Source of the DNA: Porticoccus sp041581635
GTDB taxonomy: Bacteria; Pseudomonadota; Gammaproteobacteria; Pseudomonadales; Porticoccaceae
Length of the DNA stretch: 64,000 nucleotides
Assembly: GCA_041581635.1 (NCBI GenBank)
Contig: JBFICW010000005.1
Location: 26,076 to 90,075, forward strand
Direction: 5' to 3'
Within the stretch, counting starts at the first letter, position 1, and every line of letters begins with the position of its first letter. The notes below the pieces were generated by a model. It did not search any database, had not been told where the DNA came from, and worked only from the letters and a program-made list of their open reading frames with translations. Positions 8,541 through 16,867 of the stretch are shown in pieces. The translations under genes were made by a program, and so were the position numbers.

Positions 8541-9047
8541 TTAGCCGCTGTTTAGATCGTGGTTCTTGGGATAATCATAGTAGGTAATTTTTCCCATACC
8601 CACCCCTGCCTGACGCCAGTTCACGGTATTCAGCTTTAGCAGTGCTACACCACAAGTCGGTATTTTTTCTAAATCAGACAATGCAAGAAAATTCACTAAA
8701 TCAGTTATTGCAGGGTTGTGACCAACGATCAGCAGGCGGTCTTCATTACGCCCTAGTGATCGTATCCAGGAAAGTAGTTCTTCATAGTTAAACGCATACA
8801 GGGACGGGATGATTTCAATATTGCCCTCTGTCAGCCCGACCATCTGGGAGATAAGGTGAGCGGTCTGTCTCGCCCTCTTAGCAGGACTACAATAGATTCG
8901 CGACCAATTTGGTTCCTGCTCGCACAGTCGCCGCCCCATCAGTGCGGCATTACTTTTCCCTCGCCGATTAAGGGGTCTATCTATATCCTGACAAGAGGGA
9001 TCTTTCCAACTGGATTTAGCATGTCGAATAAGCCCGATACGCTTCAT
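8541..9047 (-). CDS. sixA: phosphohistidine phosphatase SixA-like
   Basis: A histidine-phosphatase superfamily protein with the RHG-type motif LIRHAKSSW (Arg8-His9) and the second histidine in VGHNPAITDLV. The 168-aa length and KSSW signature match SixA, which in E. coli dephosphorylates phosphohistidine on ArcB or on nitrogen-PTS NPr. The start at 9047 (MKRIGLIRHAK) is favoured over an upstream extension because family members begin there. It is divergent from the ArsC-like gene and upstream of the CHAD gene. Confidence 0.85.
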   Translation of the reverse strand: MKRIGLIRHAKSSWKDPSCQDIDRPLNRRGKSNAALMGRRLCEQEPNWSRIYCSPAKRARQTAHLISQMVGLTEGNIEIIPSLYAFNYEELLSWIRSLGRNEDRLLIVGHNPAITDLVNFLALSDLEKIPTCGVALLKLNTVNWRQAGVGMGKITYYDYPKNHDLNSG

Positions 9048-9155
9048 AGTCGTCTCTCGTGATTGCACGGCACAATTTTGCTATCCTACGCAGCGCTTTG
9101 ACGAAGGATGCTTCAGCTTCCTATTAACTCTAATTCATATGACAGAAATATTATC

Positions 9156-9503
9156 GTGATTACACTCTACGGCATCAAAAACTGCGACACCGTAAAAAAG
9201 GCACGGAAATGGCTGGATGAGCACAACATCAGCTATCAGTTTCACGATGTACGTGTCGATGGCCTAACCCGCGAGATGCTTGCGCACTGGCTCGAGGCTG
9301 TGGGCTGGGAAACAGTCCTCAACAAACGCGGTACAACCTGGCGTAAACTGGCCCCAGCCACTCAGGATAAAGTGAGCGAGGCAACTGTAGCTGAACTATT
9401 ACTGGAATACCCAGCAATGATTAAGCGGCCCGTACTAGATATAGAGGGTGATATCACCATCGGTTTCAAAGCTGACAACTACACCCTAATTTTTGACCTG
9501 TAA
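9156..9503 (+). CDS. ArsC/Spx family reductase, YffB-like
   Basis: A small thioredoxin-fold protein with ITLYGIKNCDTVKKARKWL near its N-terminus, whose single cysteine (residue 10 from this start) is the ArsC/Spx-family position. With GTG at 9156 it has 115 aa, close to E. coli YffB (118 aa); an in-frame ATG at 9108 would add 16 residues unlike the family, so GTG is preferred despite a weak Shine-Dalgarno. In E. coli yffB lies directly upstream of dapE; here dapD follows 27 bases on. Arsenate reduction is unlikely; glutathione-dependent thiol reduction is the family guess. Confidence 0.8.
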   Translation: MITLYGIKNCDTVKKARKWLDEHNISYQFHDVRVDGLTREMLAHWLEAVGWETVLNKRGTTWRKLAPATQDKVSEATVAELLLEYPAMIKRPVLDIEGDITIGFKADNYTLIFDL

Positions 9504-9530
9504 TTTATTCTTTTGGAGATAGACTGAAAA

Positions 9531-10565
9531 ATGACGGCACTCTACAGTTTTGGCTTGGGCATCGGCACCCAAAATAGCGAAGGAAAATGGCTTGAGGTCT
9601 ACTACCCTCAGCCCCTGTTAAACCCCAGTGAAGCAGTAGCTAATGCACTGAAATCCGCCCTTGATTACAACGGTGGAACCCAGGTAATCACCTTAAATGA
9701 TGCTGCACTGACGAAATTGGCTTCAGCCTTCACCGAGGTTGGAGAAACCGAGCTTGCGGCTACAGCCGAACAATTAAAGAAGAGCTCACGACCTACTGTA
9801 GCAACTATTCTAGCGAGTGATGATGCCCCAACTTCCGCACCCGAGGGGTATCTGAAGTTGCACCTGTTATCCCACCGACTGGTAAAACCTAACAACACCA
9901 ATCTGACAGGTCTGTTTGGGATTCTGCTTAATGTAGCCTGGACCAGTGAAGGCGCTATCGATATTGCTGAGCTAGCCGACAGACAGTTGCAGGCCCGCCT
10001 GGAAAATAGAACGCTCTCCGTTGATAGTGTCGACAAATTCCCCAAGATGGTGGACTACGTCGTCCCCAGAGGTGTGCGTATCGCCGATACAGCAAGAGTT
10101 CGTCTCGGAGCCTACATCGGCGAAGGAACAACGATCATGCACGAAGGTTTTGTTAACTTTAATGCCGGTACTGAAAGCACCAGTATGGTTGAAGGACGCA
10201 TATCTCAGGGTGTCTTCGTGAAATCCGGCTCTGATCTGGGTGGTGGCAGCTCCACTATGGGCACCTTGTCGGGTGGCGGTGATATTATCATTACGATCGG
10301 CAATCAATGCCTGTTGGGGGCCAATTCCGGACTTGGCATTCCGCTAGGTGATCGTTGCACCGTTGAGGCTGGCCTCTACATCACATCCGGCACCAAGGTA
10401 AACTTGCTCGATGATAAGAACCAGATTGTCAGCCAAACAAAAGCTCGCGAGCTAGCCAGCAAAGATGATCTGCTATTCAGACGAAACTCAACAACTGGTG
10501 CCGTGGAATGCCTAACCAACAAATCGGCAGTAGAATTAAACGAAGCATTGCACGCTTCAAATTAG
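9531..10565 (+). CDS. dapD: 2,3,4,5-tetrahydropyridine-2,6-dicarboxylate N-succinyltransferase (long form)
   Basis: Uses succinyl-CoA to succinylate tetrahydrodipicolinate, committing the pathway to the succinylase branch completed by DapC and DapE. At 344 aa it is the long DapD type found in Pseudomonas rather than the 274-aa E. coli type. The C-terminal half shows left-handed beta-helix hexapeptide repeats (for example VRLGAYIGEGTTIMHEGFV and GGGSSTMGTLSGGG). A GGAG motif lies about 12 bases before the ATG. A strong terminator follows. Confidence 0.95.
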   Translation: MTALYSFGLGIGTQNSEGKWLEVYYPQPLLNPSEAVANALKSALDYNGGTQVITLNDAALTKLASAFTEVGETELAATAEQLKKSSRPTVATILASDDAPTSAPEGYLKLHLLSHRLVKPNNTNLTGLFGILLNVAWTSEGAIDIAELADRQLQARLENRTLSVDSVDKFPKMVDYVVPRGVRIADTARVRLGAYIGEGTTIMHEGFVNFNAGTESTSMVEGRISQGVFVKSGSDLGGGSSTMGTLSGGGDIIITIGNQCLLGANSGLGIPLGDRCTVEAGLYITSGTKVNLLDDKNQIVSQTKARELASKDDLLFRRNSTTGAVECLTNKSAVELNEALHASN

Positions 10566-10615
10566 TCTCTTTACTCTCTAGATAAACATCTGAACTCAAT
10601 GACTAGCGTTCAGAC

Positions 10616-10642
10616 AGCCTCGGCCATTGCCGGGGCTTTTTT
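10616..10642 (+). terminator. intrinsic terminator after dapD
   Basis: A 9-bp stem (AGCCTCGGC/GCCGGGGCT, one G-T pair) with a CATT loop is followed by six T residues on the plus strand. Confidence 0.88.
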
Positions 10643-10761
10643 ATGGACTAGACTTTTTGAGAAAGACTATCGATACCATTTTCCCAATCAATTTAAAGCT
10701 CATGGGATAATGCGTTATTGTTAACAGCGCATCCAGGTAATTATTTTTTAAAGGAACCACT

Positions 10762-11322
10762 ATGAACAATGATGACTATGGACCACTGGCTCCCCTTATC
10801 GGCACATGGAAAGGTAGCAAGGGTACCGATGTAGCCCCAACACCCGATGATAGTGAAGCTATTCCCTACTACGAAACAATCACCTTTGAAGCTGTTGGAG
10901 ACGTAACCAACGCTGAAAAACAGCGCCTCTGGGTCATTCGCTACCACCAAGTGGTTCAGAGGGCGTCTGACAATGAAGTATTTCACGATCAGATCGGTTA
11001 CTGGATGTGGGATCCAGAACAACAGCAGGTTATTCAATCTCTAACAATTCCCCGGGCTGTCTGTGTTCTTGCGGGAGGAAAAGCATCAACCACTACAAAT
11101 GGGGCCACACGACTGGATGTCGCCGCTGAAGCTGGCAGCGATGACTGGGGAATTGTTCAATCTCCATTTATGAATAGCCATGCCAAAACCACGGCTTACA
11201 GTCACCATCTCACCGTAGAGAGTAACTCGCTGAGTTACTCGCAATCCACCATGCTCGATATCTACGGAAGACAGTTTGACCATACAGATAAAAACACATT
11301 AATCCGATCGGTCAGTCTCTGA
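10762..11322 (+). CDS. nitrobindin/THAP4-type heme-binding beta-barrel protein
   Basis: The 186-aa protein opens YGPLAPLIGTWKGSKGTD, the APLxGTWxGxG signature of the fatty-acid-binding-like beta-barrel family that includes nitrobindin. It has many short beta-prone segments and no signal peptide. Characterised relatives bind ferric heme and handle NO or peroxynitrite. Function here is inferred from the family only. An AAAGGA Shine-Dalgarno precedes the ATG. It sits between dapD and dapE. Confidence 0.72.
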   Translation: MNNDDYGPLAPLIGTWKGSKGTDVAPTPDDSEAIPYYETITFEAVGDVTNAEKQRLWVIRYHQVVQRASDNEVFHDQIGYWMWDPEQQQVIQSLTIPRAVCVLAGGKASTTTNGATRLDVAAEAGSDDWGIVQSPFMNSHAKTTAYSHHLTVESNSLSYSQSTMLDIYGRQFDHTDKNTLIRSVSL

Positions 11323-11356
11323 CCCTGCCCGGTGGCTAACTATCTGATACATCGCT

Positions 11357-11389
11357 AAACTTACGCCTTCTATTTCAAGGCGTAAGTTT
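11357..11389 (+). promoter_or_regulatory. hairpin occluding the dapE ribosome binding site
   Basis: A perfect 13-bp inverted repeat (AAACTTACGCCTT / AAGGCGTAAGTTT, 7-base loop) ends on the base before the dapE ATG. The AAGG Shine-Dalgarno is in the descending arm. The ribosome binding site is therefore in duplex in the folded mRNA. No T tract follows, so it is not a good terminator. Confidence 0.65.
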
Positions 11390-12538
11390 ATGTCCCCCCT
11401 TTCTCCAACACTGGAACTCACCTGCGAACTCATTCGCCGTAACTCTGTGACACCTGAAGATGCAGGCTGCCAGGAACTAATGATTGAACGACTGGAAGCG
11501 GTGGGCTTTCAAGTAACCCGACTCCCTTTTGACGATGTAGAAAACTTCTGGGCAGTTCGGGAAGGCTCTCAGGGCAATCAGGGGCCCACACTTTGTTTTG
11601 CCGGGCATACCGATGTAGTCCCCACAGGGCCTGAAGGCGACTGGAAGCACCCTCCCTTTGAACCGTCCATAGATGGCAATTTGCTATATGGACGAGGTAC
11701 AGCTGATATGAAAGGCTCCCTGGCAGCCATGGTGACAGCCGCAGAAAACTTTATTGCAGGCAACCCCAACCACAATGGAACCATTGCCTTCCTGATTACC
11801 AGTGATGAAGAAGGCATTGCCATAAATGGCACCGTAAAAGTCGTCGAGTGGTTGATTCGTCAAAATGCTATTCCCGAATGGTGTCTCGTGGGAGAACCAT
11901 CAAGTACTTCGACAATAGGTGATGTGGTTAAGAATGGTCGCCGTGGTTCACTTGGCGGCGAGCTCATCGTGAAAGGAATTCAGGGACATGTAGCCTACCC
12001 CCACCTCGCAGACAACCCCATCCATAACGTAGCGCCAGCATTAACGGAACTGTCCAATCAGTGCTGGGACAAGGGAAACAAATTCTTTCCTGCTACCAGC
12101 TTTCAGATCTCCAACATACAAAGCGGCACAGGGGCAACAAACGTTATTCCTGGTGAAGCAAAGGTGGTGTTTAATTTTCGTTTCTCCACCGAGGTAACAG
12201 ATGAGCAATTAAAATCTAGAACCGAAGAAATTTTGAAGAAACATAACCTCGAGTACGAACTAAATTGGAACCTTAGCGGCCTCCCCTTCTTAACGTCTGA
12301 GGGAGCCTTGATAGACGCCATAGTGGACAGCATTCGAGACATCACCGGATTGGAGACAGAACTATCCACTGCTGGCGGCACCTCCGATGGGCGATTTATT
12401 GCACCCCATGGCTGTCAGGTTGTTGAACTGGGCCCAGTCAACGCCACAATCCACAAGGTGGATGAATGCGTTCGAATTGATGACCTCGAGGCGCTCAGTG
12501 CTATTTATCAACGACTACTTGAAAGCCTAATTAAGTAA
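11390..12538 (+). CDS. dapE: succinyl-diaminopimelate desuccinylase
   Basis: A di-zinc M20-family amidohydrolase releasing succinate from N-succinyl-LL-diaminopimelate. Visible signatures are the first zinc ligand motif FAGHTDVVPTG, GRGTADMKGSLA, TSDEEG (catalytic glutamate and zinc ligand) and the C-terminal HKVDE. The 382 aa compare with 375 in E. coli. The start is fixed by family alignment (SPTLELTCELIRRNSVTPEDAGC). The Shine-Dalgarno lies in a strong hairpin that ends at the ATG. A bidirectional terminator follows. Confidence 0.97.
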   Translation: MSPLSPTLELTCELIRRNSVTPEDAGCQELMIERLEAVGFQVTRLPFDDVENFWAVREGSQGNQGPTLCFAGHTDVVPTGPEGDWKHPPFEPSIDGNLLYGRGTADMKGSLAAMVTAAENFIAGNPNHNGTIAFLITSDEEGIAINGTVKVVEWLIRQNAIPEWCLVGEPSSTSTIGDVVKNGRRGSLGGELIVKGIQGHVAYPHLADNPIHNVAPALTELSNQCWDKGNKFFPATSFQISNIQSGTGATNVIPGEAKVVFNFRFSTEVTDEQLKSRTEEILKKHNLEYELNWNLSGLPFLTSEGALIDAIVDSIRDITGLETELSTAGGTSDGRFIAPHGCQVVELGPVNATIHKVDECVRIDDLEALSAIYQRLLESLIK

Positions 12539-12556
12539 CTGACATGCTTGCAGTAT

Positions 12557-12585
12557 AAAAAGCTGCCTTCAGGGCAGCTTTTTTA
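12557..12585. terminator. bidirectional terminator between dapE and rsmJ
   Basis: The stem AAAAAGCTGCC/GGCAGCTTTTT has A and T tracts on either side, so it can stop transcripts from both convergent genes. The last codons and TGA of rsmJ (12569-12571) lie inside it. Confidence 0.88.
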
Positions 12586-13387
12586 GTGGATAAATATCGA
12601 ATCGGCTAGACTTCCCCTTTAGGGAGTAACCAGGTTTTTTCTCTGCCAGAAAGGGAGCATGAGCAGGTCGCTTAACGACAACCCGGTAGCGAGCTCGCGC
12701 CATGGCGAGGGGTAACAGCTGATCACTATCAACGTCAGCACCCACCAACTGATGAAACAACTGCATTTCCTTTTTAACTTTGCTGGATTTTTCCCGAGGT
12801 GGAAACATAGGATCAAGATAAATCACATCCGGCAAGTCTGACTCGGCAAGTTCCTCGAGGTAACACTGAGCCTCCTGTTCAATCAGACTCATACGCTCCA
12901 CCACGCTCGCCAACTCAGGATCTTCCATTGACGATTGTCGCGCTTGGTGCAACCCACTCTCGAGTAATGCAGTTACAACAGGGTGACGCTCAACCATCTG
13001 TAACGTTGCACCAAGTGATGCCAAGACAAAACTATCCCGCCCCAAACCTGCGGTCAAATCGAGGATAACGGGCTTGAACCCTTTATGGTTCAAGCCAACT
13101 GCTTTGGCAATATCCTGTCCTTTTCCGCCACCGTATAAGCGCCGATGCCTCGTCGTGCCGGCAACAAAATCACAGCGTACAGCACCCGGAGCATTTGGCC
13201 CTAATTGCAACAAAGATAATCCCTGTTCATCCACTACCAGAGAAAGACCACTATCAATGCCCTCAAGATCACTAAAGGGTAAAAGAGGAAAATTTAGATC
13301 AACAGAAAGTAATTCGGCCCGGTGTTCATAACCGGGCCGTGCAACGATAAAAAAAGATTCAGACAGCTCAGGATTGTATTGGGACAA
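12569..13387 (-). CDS. rsmJ: 16S rRNA (guanine(1516)-N2)-methyltransferase
   Basis: An SAM-dependent methyltransferase of the RsmJ family. The motif VILDLTAGLGRDSFVLASLGA is the SAM site, preceded by CDFVAGTTRHRRLYGGGKGQDIAKAVG typical of RsmJ, with catalytic-loop VIYLDPMFPPREK further on. The only start giving a full-length protein is TTG at 13387, which overlaps the end of the upstream OmpA-like gene by 20 bases; no in-frame ATG occurs until well inside the domain. At 272 aa it is about 20 residues longer than E. coli RsmJ. Confidence 0.92.
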   Translation of the reverse strand: MSQYNPELSESFFIVARPGYEHRAELLSVDLNFPLLPFSDLEGIDSGLSLVVDEQGLSLLQLGPNAPGAVRCDFVAGTTRHRRLYGGGKGQDIAKAVGLNHKGFKPVILDLTAGLGRDSFVLASLGATLQMVERHPVVTALLESGLHQARQSSMEDPELASVVERMSLIEQEAQCYLEELAESDLPDVIYLDPMFPPREKSSKVKKEMQLFHQLVGADVDSDQLLPLAMARARYRVVVKRPAHAPFLAEKKPGYSLKGKSSRFDIYPLKKLP

Positions 13388-14021
13388 GTTCGAGCTCTAC
13401 ACGACGATTTGCCTGACGCCCTGAAGCTGTGTCATTACTGGCTACGGCATAGCGCTCGCCATAACCTGTCGTCCATATTCTGCCACCTGCAACGCCCTGA
13501 GAGATCAGCAGTTGACCAACACTGCCGGCACGACGCTCACTCAAGGTCTGATTATATTCAGAGCTACCCGTAGAATCAGTATGCCCGGCTATTCTGATAT
13601 TTGTCTTATTAAATTCTTTTAACACAATAGCCACCGACTCTAGCGTGCCATAAAACTCTGGACGAACTTCATATCGATCAACGCCAAAGGTGATGCTGCT
13701 TGGCATAACTAATCGAATATTATCTCCCTCGCGCACGACACGAACACCAGTACCTTCAAGTTTGGCCCTCAGCGCAGCCTCTTGACGATCCATATAGAAG
13801 CCAATGCCTCCACCAACAGCGGCACCGGATGCAGCACCAATGAGAGCACCTTTTCCACGATCTTCATCGCTGGATGTTGCCACACCAATAAGAGCACCTG
13901 TAACAGCACCAATACCCGCACCTTTTGCGGTATTACTCACTTTTTGCTGCCCCGTATAGGGATCAGTCGACATACACCCAACCAAGCCAAAAACAACGAT
14001 TGCTATTAGGAACTTCTTCAT
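13368..14021 (-). CDS. OmpA-family lipoprotein with glycine-zipper segment (YiaD-like)
   Basis: The 217-aa precursor has a lipoprotein signal MKKFLIAIVVFGLVGC with the lipidated Cys at residue 16, a glycine/alanine-rich zipper segment (GAGIGAVTGALIGVA and GAASGAAVGGGIG) and a C-terminal OmpA-like peptidoglycan-binding domain with GHTDSTGSSEYNQTLSERRA. It likely tethers the outer membrane to peptidoglycan. The start at 14021 has an AGAGGA Shine-Dalgarno; upstream in-frame codons are rejected. Its 3' end overlaps the rsmJ start. Confidence 0.9.
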   Translation of the reverse strand: MKKFLIAIVVFGLVGCMSTDPYTGQQKVSNTAKGAGIGAVTGALIGVATSSDEDRGKGALIGAASGAAVGGGIGFYMDRQEAALRAKLEGTGVRVVREGDNIRLVMPSSITFGVDRYEVRPEFYGTLESVAIVLKEFNKTNIRIAGHTDSTGSSEYNQTLSERRAGSVGQLLISQGVAGGRIWTTGYGERYAVASNDTASGRQANRRVELELVPIQS

Positions 14022-14180
14022 GTCATATCCTCTTAATGAACACTGTAATAACGTTATGAGCGTTAACAACCTATAATAATAAAAACAATTAACACTTATT
14101 TTGGTGAAAGCAATAATCTTTGCAAGGCGTTATATCACATTTAATGCTACCCATTCAGTGTAACCATGGCTTCGCGTACT

Positions 14181-14621
14181 ATGAAAAACTACATCTACCT
14201 TTTACTTGCTCTTATCTGCTTTATAACAACTGGCTGTAACAATTACACCTATACACTGAATGAACAGCCAATTTTTAGTCCACCTAGCCTTTTTAATGAC
14301 TACAAAATACCTGATGCTGCACTAGATAACTGCGTCAAACAAGCCATTATCGACAACAACGTCACCAGCCCTAACCAGCTCACCCAACTTAACTGCTCCA
14401 GTGCAGGCATTGAGAAATTAGCTGGACTAGAAATCTTCACCGGCCTTTCTCACATCAACTTTAACCAAAACAACCTGGTTGAAATTAAACCCTTACTGTT
14501 TCTTCAACACCTTGTTATCGTCAATCTTGAAAAAAACAAACGTCTCTACTGTGCTGATGCCCAACTCCTCGCCAAACAAGTCGGCAATTCCGTCAAACTT
14601 CCAGCACATTGTGCAAAGTAA
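14181..14621 (+). CDS. small leucine-rich-repeat lipoprotein
   Basis: A 146-aa precursor with signal MKNYIYLLLALICFITTGC, a clear lipobox, then a short leucine-rich region (LTQLNCSSAGIEKLAGLEIF, LSHINFNQNNLVEIKPLLFL, LVIVNLEKNKRL) with about three repeats of the kind that include a mid-strand asparagine. An in-frame ATG at 14166 would add five residues. No good Shine-Dalgarno is seen for either. Function is unknown; it is probably an outer-membrane or periplasmic protein-interaction factor. Confidence 0.65.
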   Translation: MKNYIYLLLALICFITTGCNNYTYTLNEQPIFSPPSLFNDYKIPDAALDNCVKQAIIDNNVTSPNQLTQLNCSSAGIEKLAGLEIFTGLSHINFNQNNLVEIKPLLFLQHLVIVNLEKNKRLYCADAQLLAKQVGNSVKLPAHCAK

Positions 14622-15034
14622 GCGTTTTACGTTGATATTGGTTGACAATTTTATTCTTTTTTCTCAAAAAAGTTACCCACAAAATCTGTGGATAACTTTG
14701 TGCATTACTTTAATAAAACTCGCTCAACTCCACTCAATCTAGCCATGCGAGCAAAATGGTTATTTTTTAACCACTATGTAAATATCCTTATATATCATAG
14801 ACTTACAAAAGTTCAATCAAAATATCAATGACTTACAGAGCATTCCCATAATTCATTTAAGGATATTGGTCTAATTGTGGACAACCTAGCCCATTGAAAA
14901 TTAAATATTGCATAATTGACCAACAACACAATGCCGGCGTCGAAGAGACAGCGAACAATCCAGCGGCAATACTCATGCCAGTTTTTGGGCAAAAAGGCCA
15001 AAAACCCAGCGAATTAGAATTAAACTCCTGGCAC
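14622..15034. other. AT-rich intergenic stretch with DnaA-box-like 9-mers
   Basis: No convincing gene. A 12-bp stem with one mismatch (14670-14681 / 14687-14698) contains the perfect DnaA box TTATCCACA on the minus strand (14687-14695) and TTACCCACA on the plus strand (14673-14681). A third similar 9-mer, TTGTCCACA on the minus strand, lies at 14876-14884. Also present are an inverted pair AATATCCTTA (14781-14790) / TAAGGATATT (14858-14867), and a short stem near 14982-15005. Confidence 0.5.
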
Positions 15035-15796
15035 TTAAGTCTGTATCTGAAACCAGAGTCCATCCTGCACCTGGCTTGCATAATGAATGGAGGCCAGTCT
15101 CTCTTCCATCTCTGACATCATAGACCGAACCAAATCCAGACTATTATTCTTTTCACTGATATGGCCTAGCACCAACTGTTGCAATTGCTCCAGTTTCAGC
15201 TGCTTCAACAGAGCAAGGGCCTGCTGGTTATTCAAATGCCCCCAATCACTAGCCACACGCTCTTTTAATGAGGGGGGATAAGAACCATTCGCTAACATTA
15301 CTTGATCGTGATTGGACTCCAACAACAGTGCATCGCAGCATTGATAACTATCGACCACATGGGGCGTGATGCTACCCAAGTCGGTAAGAACGCCTAGCGT
15401 TAATCCCGCATGCCTCAGAACGTACTGAATGGGCTCTCGTGCATCGTGAGGGACTGACACTGGTGTTACCCTCACTGATCCAACCTCAAAGCTGTGATGG
15501 CTATCAATGAGCTCTATATTAACGCTGGGAACATTCTTTAATGATCGAAAGGTACCCGCAGTCATTTTTACTGTCAGATGATGTTTTTTTGCCAGAGGCA
15601 GAACGCCTCTCAGATGATCCGAATGTTCATGGGTGACCAGTATCGAAGTAAGGTCTTGGGCAGCTATTCCAAGCCTGGAAAGACGCTTCTCTGTTTCACG
15701 AATAGAAAAACCGCAATCAATCAGAATAAGCGTATCACCGGCATGAACGAGGGTAGCATTACCTTTGCTACCACTCCCCAATGAGCTAAACCGCAT
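15035..15796 (-). CDS. MBL-fold metallo-hydrolase, YycJ/WalJ-like
   Basis: A metallo-beta-lactamase fold protein with ligand motif THEHSDH at residues 55-61 and the N-terminal signature MRFSSLGSGSKGNATLV typical of the YycJ/WalJ branch, whose members are linked to DNA metabolism or cell-wall homeostasis in other bacteria. The 253-aa length is normal. It sits 3 bases downstream of bamC on the same strand, the dapA-bamC-MBL order also known in Pseudomonas. The substrate is unknown. Confidence 0.83.
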   Translation of the reverse strand: MRFSSLGSGSKGNATLVHAGDTLILIDCGFSIRETEKRLSRLGIAAQDLTSILVTHEHSDHLRGVLPLAKKHHLTVKMTAGTFRSLKNVPSVNIELIDSHHSFEVGSVRVTPVSVPHDAREPIQYVLRHAGLTLGVLTDLGSITPHVVDSYQCCDALLLESNHDQVMLANGSYPPSLKERVASDWGHLNNQQALALLKQLKLEQLQQLVLGHISEKNNSLDLVRSMMSEMEERLASIHYASQVQDGLWFQIQT

Positions 15797-15799
15797 AAA

Positions 15800-16840
15800 T
15801 CAGGACAAATTGGTTCGAATGATTTTCAATAACTTCATAGCCAGTGCACGGTCAAGACCACTGTCTTGTTTGTTGCTAATACGCACTTCTATAGCCTCGT
15901 CAGTTTCGCTCACCGATACTTGATAATTAACCGCTTCCGTTTCTTTCACCTCGGTAGTAAAACCGATTAGTGCTTCAAATAAAGTTTTATTCTCGTCTAT
16001 ATTAGGGGCTTCATTGAAATCAACGATCACAACTCCTGATGATTGATTTTTATCCACAACGGAAAACCCACCAAGCGACAGAGAGTGAACAACAGAAGAC
16101 CAAGCGCGCTCATAGCTAAGCTTCATTGATATATAGGGTTGATCTTGAGTGACAATTTTTACCTTTGAATCACCCCCAATGTTCTGTGCAAGCAGCGATA
16201 CACTGCCACTATTAATATCACTCACCAACGCATTAGAGGTCATTTCCATAAACTCTTTACTACGCTCACCACTGCTAGAATATTGAGGCCACTCACCCGC
16301 ACGGCTCTCAGAACCTTGGGGAACTTGCATCTGGATTAACCGAACTTCTGTACTGCTAATGCCTACACCCGGTGTGATGGAGAATCGAAAACGATGGCTA
16401 TTACTGTCATCGTCTTTGAACTGCAACCAACCTGTTTCCAAAATACCATTGGGCGCGTCGGCTCTGGCTGTAGGCACACCACTACGGGTCAGAATATTGC
16501 GAATCCTTGGCCATACCTCCGCAGGCGGCTTGTTAATTGCAATCCAGCGATCTGCTCCAAAAGACTGAATGGTTACGGTTTCTGCAAATAAATTTTCTGA
16601 CAAAGGTTGAGGCCTGGGCACCCGAAAGACATCCGAAGTCACCGCACCCGTTTCAGGAATATCAGGAATTGCATACAACTCCCCAACAGCCTCATCATCC
16701 TTATCATCTGGAATCACCATCGGGGGAAGTTCATGAGAGTGGAGATACTCATTGCTCCTGTCGCGAAGCGCTATATCGCCACAACCAACAATAAATAATG
16801 CGACAGGAACCACCATCACAAATTTTATCTTCGACATCAT
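15800..16840 (-). CDS. bamC: outer membrane assembly lipoprotein BamC
   Basis: BamC is a lipoprotein of the BAM complex that inserts beta-barrel proteins into the outer membrane. The precursor has a lipobox ending FIVGC (Cys 20), an acidic unstructured N-terminal segment (VIPDDKDDEAVGELY) and two helix-grip domains, one near WPRIRNILTRSGV and one near WSSVVHSLSLGGFSVVDK. At 346 aa it has normal length. It is adjacent to dapA, the conserved dapA-bamC (nlpB) pair. Either of two consecutive ATGs (16840 or 16837) may be used. Confidence 0.88.
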   Translation of the reverse strand: MMSKIKFVMVVPVALFIVGCGDIALRDRSNEYLHSHELPPMVIPDDKDDEAVGELYAIPDIPETGAVTSDVFRVPRPQPLSENLFAETVTIQSFGADRWIAINKPPAEVWPRIRNILTRSGVPTARADAPNGILETGWLQFKDDDSNSHRFRFSITPGVGISSTEVRLIQMQVPQGSESRAGEWPQYSSSGERSKEFMEMTSNALVSDINSGSVSLLAQNIGGDSKVKIVTQDQPYISMKLSYERAWSSVVHSLSLGGFSVVDKNQSSGVVIVDFNEAPNIDENKTLFEALIGFTTEVKETEAVNYQVSVSETDEAIEVRISNKQDSGLDRALAMKLLKIIRTNLS

Positions 16841-16867
16841 TTATCGTACTCCGAGTCTACGCTCTTA

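Noticed and set aside
14894..15115. A 73-codon plus-strand frame at the end of the MBL-fold gene
   Set aside because: Half of it overlaps the opposite gene; no Shine-Dalgarno, no family resemblance.
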